Shown here: in pieces, positions 26,032-33,800 of the stretch
How positions within the stretch are numbered: the stretch's first letter is position 1
Layout: every line of letters begins with the position of its first letter
From: DAISKN01 sp963716925
Lineage (GTDB): Bacteria > Acidobacteriota > Vicinamibacteria > Marinacidobacterales > SMYC01
Reading direction: 5' to 3'
Assembly (NCBI GenBank): GCA_963716925.1
Contig: CAVQUX010000025.1
Location: forward strand, 558,001-622,000
Length of the DNA: 64,000 bases
The notes under the pieces: model-generated
What the model was told of the DNA's origin: nothing
Databases searched by the model: none
What the model saw: only the letters and a program-made list of their open reading frames with translations
Program-made: the position numbers and the translations under genes

Positions 26032-26850
26032 TCAGCGTGACCGCCCGGAACCTCGGCGCTTCGGATCCAGCGCGTCGCGGAGACCGTCTCCCAGCAGACT
26101 GAAGCTCGAGACGAGAACGGTGAGGAAGAACCCGGGCGCGAACGCCGCCACCGGAGTCGCCCGAACCAGTTCCCTCCCCTTGCTCAGCATCGCGCCCCAT
26201 TCGGGATGCGGCGGCTGCACGCCGAGGCCCAGGAACGAGAGCCCCGAGGCGATGAGGATCGCGGTGCCGAGCTGAAGGGTCGAAGCCACCACCAGCGGGG
26301 TGAGGGCGTTCGGGAGGACCTGTCCGAAGAGGATGCGAACGGCGGAGGCTCCCAGCGCCCGGGCTGCGGCGACGTGGTCGCGCTCCAGGATGGAGAGCGC
26401 CGAGCCTCGGGCCAGCCGCGCGAAGGTCGGGGTCGACATCACGGCGACGGCGACCGCGGTGTTCTCGACTCCGTTTCCGAGAACGACGACGACGGCAATC
26501 CCCAGGAGGATTCCGGGAAACGCCAGGAGAACGTCCATCGCTCTCATGAGCGCGGCGTCGACCATGCCCCCGTGGTAGGCCGACAGAAGCCCGACGAGGG
26601 TTCCCACGAGGAGAGCGAGGCCGACGCTGGCGAAGGCGATTCCCAGCGAAATGCGCGCGCCGAAGAGCAGCCGGCTCCAGACGTCGCGGCCGAGGTCGTC
26701 CGTGCCGAACGGATGCTCGAGGCTCGGAGCGGCGTAGTTGTTCGCGAGGTCCTGCGCGAGCGGGTCGAAGGGAGCGATGGCGGGAGCGAAAAGAGCGAGA
26801 ACGCCGATGACCGCGATGACCAGGGCGCTCGCCAATGCGGCTTTGCTCAT
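26032..26850 (-). CDS. Peptide-type ABC transporter permease, DppC/OppC family
   Basis: Inner-membrane subunit of 272 residues. It starts MSKAALASALVIAVIGVLALF, with the conserved HPFGTDDLGRDVWSRLLFGARISL segment of the family, six membrane helices, and the cytoplasmic EAA loop (AARALGASAVRILFGQVLPN) that docks the ATPase. With the neighbouring DppB-type subunit it would form the channel for peptides or related solutes. The start overlaps the end of the upstream permease gene by 4 bases. No ATPase gene follows: the next gene downstream is the histidine kinase. Confidence 0.93.
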   Translation of the reverse strand: MSKAALASALVIAVIGVLALFAPAIAPFDPLAQDLANNYAAPSLEHPFGTDDLGRDVWSRLLFGARISLGIAFASVGLALLVGTLVGLLSAYHGGMVDAALMRAMDVLLAFPGILLGIAVVVVLGNGVENTAVAVAVMSTPTFARLARGSALSILERDHVAAARALGASAVRILFGQVLPNALTPLVVASTLQLGTAILIASGLSFLGLGVQPPHPEWGAMLSKGRELVRATPVAAFAPGFFLTVLVSSFSLLGDGLRDALDPKRRGSGRSR

Positions 26851-27770
26851 GCCGCGACCCGGATGCGCGGATCGACCACCGCGTAGAGGACATCGGTCGC
26901 GGCGTTCACCAGGATGAACAGCGCGGCGACGAAGAGCATCGTCCCCTGGATCATCGGATAGTCGCGCCAGAGGACGGCATCGACGAGAAGCCGCCCGACC
27001 CCGGGGATGGCGAAGACGCTCTCGACCAGAACCGCGCCCGCGATCAGGTTCCCGAAGCGCAGCCCCACGATGCTGAGGACGGGGATGAGGGCGTTTTTCA
27101 GCGCGTGTCGGAGGATGACCGTCGATTCCTTCTCCCCGCGGGCGCGGGCCGCGCGTACGAAGTCCTGTCCCACGACGTCCAGCATCGCGGAGCGGGTCAT
27201 CCTCGAGATGATCCCGCCGGATTGGGCCCCGAGAGTGAGGATGGGAAGCACGTAGTGAGCCGGGGTCGCGATCCCGATCGAGGGAAGGACTCCGAGGGAG
27301 AGCGAGAAGACCAGCATCAACATCAGCCCCAGCCAGTAGGACGGGGTCGAGACCGCGAGGAGAGCCGCGACCATCACCAGAGCGTCGCCCACACGGCTTC
27401 TGCGCATCGCCGCCAGGATGCCGCTACCGATTCCCACCGCCGTCGCCAGGACGATGGCGCCCAGGGCGATGACCAGGGTGTACGGAAACCGATCGAGGAT
27501 CTCCCGCAGAACCGGGAGTCCGGTGCGAATGGAGGTCCCCAGGTCTCCCTGGAGAGCGCTCCAGAGAAAACTCCCGTACTGCAGGGGAAGCGGACGATCG
27601 AGCCCGAGATCGTGGCGGATCCTCTCCAGCACCTCCGGCCCCGCCTCGAGCCCGCCGACGAGAAGCGCCGGGTCTCCGGGGATCATGTGGATCATCGAGA
27701 AGACGAGGAGGGACGTAAACAGAAGGGCGAGAAGCGCCTCGAGGAGCCTTCGCGAGAGGTAGCGGAGCAC
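26847..27770 (-). CDS. Peptide-type ABC transporter permease, DppB/OppB family
   Basis: Inner-membrane subunit of 307 residues. It starts MLRYLSRRLLEALLALLFTS and has the family features DPALLVGG, LGLDRPLPLQYGSFLW, a periplasmic loop, and the EAA-type loop VRAARARGEKESTVILRHALKNALIPVLS, followed by VESVFAIPGVGRLLVDAVLWRDYP, which is strongly conserved among DppB proteins. It starts 4 bases after the stop of the solute-binding lipoprotein gene and overlaps the next permease gene by 4 bases, so the three proteins are clearly made together. Confidence 0.93.
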   Translation of the reverse strand: MLRYLSRRLLEALLALLFTSLLVFSMIHMIPGDPALLVGGLEAGPEVLERIRHDLGLDRPLPLQYGSFLWSALQGDLGTSIRTGLPVLREILDRFPYTLVIALGAIVLATAVGIGSGILAAMRRSRVGDALVMVAALLAVSTPSYWLGLMLMLVFSLSLGVLPSIGIATPAHYVLPILTLGAQSGGIISRMTRSAMLDVVGQDFVRAARARGEKESTVILRHALKNALIPVLSIVGLRFGNLIAGAVLVESVFAIPGVGRLLVDAVLWRDYPMIQGTMLFVAALFILVNAATDVLYAVVDPRIRVAA

Positions 27771-27774
27771 CGGT

Positions 27775-29280
27775 CTAGGGCGGGGTTACGTTGGCGCGCT
27801 CGAAGGTCACGAGCCCGAGGGGGGAAATCGTCACCGAAGCCACGTTCGCCCTTGTCGCGACCACGTGGAGGTTGTCGTAGAGCCAGACGGCTCCGGGGTC
27901 CTCGAGGTAGACGATCTCCTGCGCCCTTCGGTAGAGCGCGTTTCTCGCCTCGGCGTCGATTTCGCGCATCGCGCGCTCGATGACGTCGTCGAACTCGGCG
28001 TTCCCGTAGTAGCCGTAGTTGTTCTCGTTCCGCTCCTGGGTGCGGAATATCGGCCGGAGGCCCCAATCGGCGTCGGCGGAGGAAGCCCCGGCACCCATGA
28101 TGAAGATGTCGAGCGGGCAGTCCTCGGGAAGCAGGCCGCCCCAATACTGGCGGATCGTCCCCCACTCCAGGACCTCGATCTCGGCCTTGATTCCCACTTT
28201 GTCGAGCTGCGCCGCCATCGCCTGCGCCAGCTCGACCCCCATGTTGTAGCGGGGAGTGGTGGTGATTCGAGTCTCGAAGCCCGCGGGATAGCCGGCTTCG
28301 GCGAGGAGCCTCTTCGCCTTCTCCGGGTCGTAGGGAATCTCTCCGAGGTCGGCGCGGCCGCGGATTCTCGGGGTCAGCGGTCCGGTCGAGGGCTCCGCCA
28401 TACCGGGCATGAGGTTCTCGAGAATCGACCTTCGGTCGATGGCATAGGAGATCGCCTGTCGGACGCGCGGGTCGGTGAACGGCTTCCTCTTGCAGTGGAA
28501 CCGGAACTGCTGCGATCCGATGGAGACCGTCTTTCTAACGACGACGTCGGGGTCGCTCTCGAGCCTCTTCAGGTCCGCGGGCGGGATCTGGGTGATGACG
28601 TCCACGTCGCCGGACTCGAGCGCGATGACCCGGGAGGAGGCCTCGGGAATCGGACGATAGACGATGGTTTCGAGCCTCCCCTTCTCTCCCCAGTAGTCCT
28701 CGTTTCTCTCGAGAACCAGCTCCAGATCCTTCCGCCAGCTCCGGAGCTTGTAGGGACCGGTGCCGGAATTCTCCTTCGCGGGGCTCACGATGGCGGCGGA
28801 GACGTGGGCCATCATCGGCTCGAAGGCTCCGAAGGGATACCGGGTGACGACGTTCACGGTGAAGTCGTCCACGACGTCGACGCGCTCGATGGGGGCGAAG
28901 AGGTCGCGGCGGTTGTGACCCTGCTCGGGATCGAGAACGCGCTCGAAGTTGGCCTTGACCGCATGAGCGTCGAAGCGGGCGCCGTCGTGGAATCGAACCC
29001 CCTTGCGGAGCTCGAACGTCCAGGTCAGTTGGTCGTCCGCGACTCTCCACGCGAGCGCGAGGTCGGGAACGAATTTCATGTTCTCGTCGTACCGGATGAG
29101 GGCGTTGTAGATCATCCAGATGACCTGGTCGGACTGGCTGTCGGTGGTGTTATGGGGGTCGAGGGTCGTCGCGTCCGCGCTCGGGGCGAAGACCAGGGAG
29201 TTCTTCGCTTCCCGCTCGGCGCAGGAGGCCAGCACCACCGCCAGGACGCCCGCGAGCGGCGTCAGTCGACGTCGACCCAT
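27775..29280 (-). CDS. Peptide-type ABC transporter solute-binding lipoprotein (SBP family 5)
   Basis: Periplasmic binding lipoprotein of 501 residues. The signal peptide ends in a lipobox (VLASC, cysteine about residue 20). The mature protein begins NSLVFAPSADATTLDPHNTTD, the SBP_bac_5 signature, and continues with WTFELRKGVRFHDG, FGAFEPMMAH, DPRVRQAISYAIDR and DPEKAKRLLAEAGYP. Members bind oligopeptides, dipeptides, nickel, haem, or other solutes. The ATG lies 19 bases inside the end of the deacylase gene, so the ligand may be the substrate or product of that enzyme. Length is normal. Confidence 0.93.
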   Translation of the reverse strand: MGRRRLTPLAGVLAVVLASCAEREAKNSLVFAPSADATTLDPHNTTDSQSDQVIWMIYNALIRYDENMKFVPDLALAWRVADDQLTWTFELRKGVRFHDGARFDAHAVKANFERVLDPEQGHNRRDLFAPIERVDVVDDFTVNVVTRYPFGAFEPMMAHVSAAIVSPAKENSGTGPYKLRSWRKDLELVLERNEDYWGEKGRLETIVYRPIPEASSRVIALESGDVDVITQIPPADLKRLESDPDVVVRKTVSIGSQQFRFHCKRKPFTDPRVRQAISYAIDRRSILENLMPGMAEPSTGPLTPRIRGRADLGEIPYDPEKAKRLLAEAGYPAGFETRITTTPRYNMGVELAQAMAAQLDKVGIKAEIEVLEWGTIRQYWGGLLPEDCPLDIFIMGAGASSADADWGLRPIFRTQERNENNYGYYGNAEFDDVIERAMREIDAEARNALYRRAQEIVYLEDPGAVWLYDNLHVVATRANVASVTISPLGLVTFERANVTPP

Positions 29281-30287
29281 GCGCTCTTCTCCATGTCGGC
29301 GACGCCGAAGGCCCAGCCGCCGGGCCTCGCCATGTGGGAACGGCAGGAATAGAAGAGAGTGCCGCGTCCCGGGGACTTCAGCTCGTCCACGATCTCGAAA
29401 GTCAGAGGGCTGAAGACGCGCGCCATGAGCTCGAAGGGCGCGAGCTCCGTGAACTGGCGGTCGAGTCCGATCGTGGGCTCGAGGTAGCCGCCCACCCTCG
29501 GGCTCACCCGCCAGTAGTCGCCGATGCGCAGCACCCGACTCACCCGCTCGGGCTCGCCGGGAATCATGCCGAGGTGCCGCATCACTCCCATCGTTCCCCG
29601 GACGTTGGTCTCGAGCCAGGCGTTCTCCCGGGCCTCGCCGAAGCCGAGTCCCCCTACTTCGGCGACGATTCCCGGGATCTTGTAGCGCTCGCCGGCGTAG
29701 CCGACCGACGTGCGCGGTCCCCGGAGCCCGGTGTGAATCCGGAGCGCGTGCAGCACCGGAAACCCGTACGCGAGCGCCATCCGGCGGCTCTTCTCGCTCA
29801 CCTCGGGATCGGTGTAGTCCTCGGTGTAGCTCACGTCCGCCATGGTCGAGCCCCAGTCGCTCACGTGGTAGTCGACGAGGTGCGTCGAACGGGTCAGGAG
29901 CTCCTGCTCGAGTACGCGGGTGATCTGATTGGTCATCCAGTGATAGATGCCCCCGAACGTGCGGTTCGCGTCGGGCTCGTCGGAGTCGTCGACGATGACC
30001 CGGGTGCCGGTGGCGAAAGCAGCGACGTTCGCGACGGGAACGGCGACGACGTTTCCGGAGAGCGTTCCCGGGTCCAGCCTCGAGAGAAGCTCCCTCAGGA
30101 TCAGCACCGAGAACCATTCGTTGCCGTGAAGCATGGAGAGAAGGAGAAGCGTCGGCCCGTCCTTCTTCCCCGCGAGGACATGGGTGTGAATGTCGATGGG
30201 CATGGCGACGTCCCGGGTCACGGGTATCACCACACTCCGTCGCGCGCCGGCTGGAACCGTGGTTCCGGCGATCAGGATGTCAGGCAT
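29262..30287 (-). CDS. Succinylglutamate desuccinylase/aspartoacylase family protein
   Basis: Zinc-dependent deacylase or carboxypeptidase-like protein of 341 residues. Zinc ligands are expected in MLHGNEW (His and Glu) and VDYHVSD (His); DANRTFGG and the late IVAEVGGLGFG provide the other conserved segments, the glutamate of AEVGG being the probable general base. The family removes acyl groups from N-acyl amino acids or hydrolyses related amides. No signal peptide is present, so it is cytoplasmic. It is the first gene of the operon with the peptide-type transporter, which suggests uptake followed by deacylation of an N-acylated amino acid or small peptide; the actual substrate is not known. 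Confidence 0.87.
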   Translation of the reverse strand: MPDILIAGTTVPAGARRSVVIPVTRDVAMPIDIHTHVLAGKKDGPTLLLLSMLHGNEWFSVLILRELLSRLDPGTLSGNVVAVPVANVAAFATGTRVIVDDSDEPDANRTFGGIYHWMTNQITRVLEQELLTRSTHLVDYHVSDWGSTMADVSYTEDYTDPEVSEKSRRMALAYGFPVLHALRIHTGLRGPRTSVGYAGERYKIPGIVAEVGGLGFGEARENAWLETNVRGTMGVMRHLGMIPGEPERVSRVLRIGDYWRVSPRVGGYLEPTIGLDRQFTELAPFELMARVFSPLTFEIVDELKSPGRGTLFYSCRSHMARPGGWAFGVADMEKSAWVDVD

Positions 30288-30341
30288 CTTCCCTCCACGG
30301 GGTTCGAAGCGGCCGGGACGCTTCCATCAACGGGACGGGGG

Positions 30342-30351
30342 ATTATACTAG
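30342..30351. promoter_or_regulatory. Bidirectional -10 element (ATTATACTAG)
   Basis: Minus strand reads TATAAT at 30347-30342, 55 bases upstream of the deacylase start; plus strand reads TATACT at 30344-30349, 20 bases upstream of the arfB-like start. On the minus strand the decamer is identical to the one at 21070-21079. Confidence 0.45.
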
Positions 30352-30368
30352 AAGGTATCCATCCCTCT

Positions 30369-30758
30369 ATGCCCGCGATCGATGACGAAATCGAGCTGAG
30401 ATTCGTGCGCGCCGGAGGTCCCGGCGGCCAGCACGTCAACAAGGCGTCGACCGCGGTCGAGCTCCGCTTCCACCTGGAGCGCTCCCGTTCTCTCGACCCG
30501 GAGGTCAAGTGGAGGCTGCGACAGATCGCGAAGACGCGGATCTCGGACGAGGGGGTTCTCGTCATCCAGGCGAGCCGCTTCCGTTCGCAGAAGCAGAATC
30601 GCGAGGATGCCCTCGAGCGGCTAGCCGAGCTCATCCGCCGGGCGAAGGCGAAGCCCAAGAAGCGAAAGAAGACCGCGCCGTCCCGGGCGGCGAAAGAGCG
30701 GCGGCTCGAGGAAAAGAAGCGCCGGTCGGCCCTCAAGCGCGAACGACGCGCGCCGTAA
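30369..30758 (+). CDS. arfB: Peptidyl-tRNA hydrolase ArfB-type ribosome rescue factor
   Basis: Protein of 129 residues with the release-factor GGQ motif in FVRAGGPGGQHVNKASTAV, which enters the peptidyl transferase centre, and a long basic C-terminal tail (AKPKKRKKTAPSRAAKERR) that senses an empty mRNA channel. Both features and the absence of codon-recognition domains identify the ArfB/YaeJ group, which frees ribosomes stalled without a stop codon. The start is the ATG at 30369. It stands alone on the plus strand, divergent from the deacylase operon, and is followed after 47 bases by the alpha-2-macroglobulin gene. Confidence 0.93.
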   Translation: MPAIDDEIELRFVRAGGPGGQHVNKASTAVELRFHLERSRSLDPEVKWRLRQIAKTRISDEGVLVIQASRFRSQKQNREDALERLAELIRRAKAKPKKRKKTAPSRAAKERRLEEKKRRSALKRERRAP

Positions 30759-30805
30759 TTTCGACACAAAGTCCCCGTACCCTCGTTTCAGGAGCGATTA
30801 CGACC

Positions 30806-33800
30806 ATGATGCCTACGATCAAAGAGCCGGGCTCGAGAGGAAGGTTGCTGCTCGTCTACTCCGTCGTCGCCGCGTTCACCGCGGGAGCGCCCTCTCGAGG
30901 AAGCGGCCAGAGCGAGTCGGGGTCGCCCCTTCGCATCCTTTCCATAACCCCGCGGGGGGCGGAGGTTCCGCCGGGCCGGCAGATCGTCGTCCAGTTCGAT
31001 CGAAAGGTCGTGCCCGTGGGACGGATGGAGCGGCGGGCGGAGGAGATTCCCATCGACATCGAGCCCTCTATCGCCTGCGAGTGGCGCTGGCTCGATACTT
31101 CGTCCCTGGCCTGCCAGCTTCAGGAGGACGATTCGTTCCGCCCGGCGACGAAGTATCGACTCACGGTGCGGCCGGGGATCCGCACCGAGGCGGGAGCTAC
31201 CCTGGCAGAGGCCGTCACTCACGAGTTCGAGACGGAACGGCCCAAGGTGACGAGCGCCGACTTCGAGCAGTGGATCGGGCCGGGGAGCCCGCAGTTCACC
31301 GTGACCTTCAACCAGAGGATGTCCCTGGACGCGTTGCGAAGCCGCCTCTTCTTCCAGACGGAAGCCGGCGCCCGTGTCCCCGCGGTGATCGAGCCGGCGG
31401 GCCCGCAGGTGCCGGAGCCCGAGCGCTACTGGCGCGTACGACCGCAAAGAGAGCTCCCACCGGACATCACGGCCCACCTCGTCGCCGCTAAAGGCCTCGT
31501 ATCGCTCGATGGTCCTCTCCCGAGCGCGGAGGATAACCGCGTGGTCAGCCTGTTCACTTTTCCCTCGCACGGCTTTCTCGGGATTCGGTGCTCGGACAAC
31601 GCGGGCAACGCCATCACCCTCCGGCCTTCGGAGAGCCTTCCCCCTCGGCCCTGCAACCCGATGGCGCCGGTCGAAGTCCTCTTCGCGGCCCCGGTGGTGA
31701 AGGAGGTCCTGCGGGAGCACCTGAAGCTCGAGCCGGACCTCGCGGGAGGTCGGGAGGACTACGACCCCTGGGATCGCATCTACAGCTACTCGCGGCTCGA
31801 GTGGGCGCGATCGGAAGACGAGACCTACTCCACGCAGTTTCCCGAGCTGCTCCGCGCGCGGACGACGTACCGGCTCAGAGCCGAGGGTTCGTCGCTCCTG
31901 GACGAGTTCGGGCGGCCGCTGCCACGGGACATCGACTTCGTGTTCATGACCTCGGATCGACCGCCCCGCGCGGCGCTCACGCACCCGGTCTCGACACTGG
32001 AGAAGAACGTCGAGACCCGCGTCCCCATCGTCGTCACCAACCTCGACGCTCTCGACATCGAGATCGAAGCGCTGACCGCCGAGGGCCTCGCCACCCGGAC
32101 CGAGACGCTGCCGCTTCCCAAGGCCCCGAACGTCGCCTTTCGCTATCCGCTCCCCACGCGCGAATGGCTCGGGGGAAGGAGCGGAGCTCTCTTCGCCAAC
32201 GTCCGCACGCGTCCCGAGACCGTGAACACCTACGAAGAGGACCGGATCTTCTCGCAGGTCACCCCGTTCGCCGTCCATACGAAGCTCGGCCACCAGAACA
32301 CCATGGTCTGGGTGACCGATCTCTCGACCGGGCTTCCCGTCGAAGGAGCCTCGGTGTTCCTCTACCGAGCCGCGCCGGCGTCGGCGCTTCGGGAGCGCGA
32401 GCCGCTCTCCCGGGCGACGACCGACGCCGCCGGAGTCGCTTTCCTCGCCGGCCAGGCGGAGCTGAATCCGCTCCTCCAGACGCCGCGCTGGGAGAGCCTC
32501 GCCAACCGGAGCGCGGACGAAACCTTCTTCGTGTCCGTGGAAAAGGACGGGGAGCTCGCGCTCGCACCGCTCTCCTCCGAGTTCTGGGTCTACATCGAGG
32601 GCGCCAACAACACCTGGATCCCCTCGTACACCCGAACCCGCTACGGGCACGTGCGCGCCTGGGGGACCACCGCCCAGGGAGTCTACCGCCTCGGCGACAC
32701 CATCCAGTACAAGCTCTACGTGCGGGATCAGAACAACGACCGCTTCGTGAAGGCTCCGGAGGAAACGTACCACCTCCAGGTCTTCGACCCGATGGAGAAG
32801 ATGGTCCACGAAGAGACGGAGCTCGAGCTCAACTCCTTCGGCGCTCTCGACGGCGAGCTCCGGGTTGCGGAGTCGGGCGCGGTCGGCTGGTACCGGTTCC
32901 AGCTCCAGTCGAGCTTTCACAACGAAACCTGGGAGCCTCTCCGGGTCCTCGTCGCCGACTTCGCGCCGGCGCCGTTTCGCGTCACCACGGACCTCGACGG
33001 CGAACGCTACGAGCCGGGGGACGAAATCCAGGTCGCGACCAGCGCCAAGCTTCACTCCGGCGGCCCCTACCCCGACGCCGACTCCCGGATCACGGTGAAC
33101 ATCACGCCCGTCACCGTGACGTCGGAGAATCCGAAAGCCGCAGGCTTCTGGTTCGGAAGCGGATACGGAGAGACGGTGACCGTCCATCAGAGCGAAGCCC
33201 CGGTCGATGTCGAGGGAGAGCTCGAGACCACGGTTCCCGTCCTGGACCAGACGTTTCCGCGGGGACGGATGCTCGTCGAGAGCGCCGTTCGGGACGACCG
33301 CGGGAAGTACATCGCCGGCCGCGCCACCGCGGAGTACCTGGGCCGGGATCGATTCGTCGGAATTCGGCAGGAGGGATGGCTCTTGAACGCGGGCGAGGCC
33401 TCAGAGTTCCAGGCCATCGTCGTCGACACCGCGGACGAGGTGGCGACCGGCACCGACGTCACCTTCCGCGTCCAGTATCGCGAGACCACGGCATCGCGGG
33501 TGAAGGGCGCGGGCAATGCGTACATCACCCAGTACAACCACCAGTGGGTCGACGTCGCGACCTGCACGGCGGTCTCGGGTCCCGAGCCCTCGCGCTGCGG
33601 GTTCACTCCGGAGAAGCCGGGTCTCTACCAGCTCTCGGCGGCGATCGTGGACTCCAAGGGCCGCGCCTACGAGGTCTCGACCGACCGGTGGGCCGCGGGT
33701 AAAGGCCAGGTGCTCTGGGAAGAATCGCCCGGACACCGGCTCGACATCGAGCCGGAGAAGAAGGAGTACCGGGTGGGAGAGACGGCTCGATTCCTGGTGC

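Noticed and set aside
27775..30117. A 780-codon protein covering the deacylase and the solute-binding protein
   Set aside because: The first half is a shadow frame of the deacylase, rich in Arg and Gly; the real gene starts with the lipoprotein signal at 29280.
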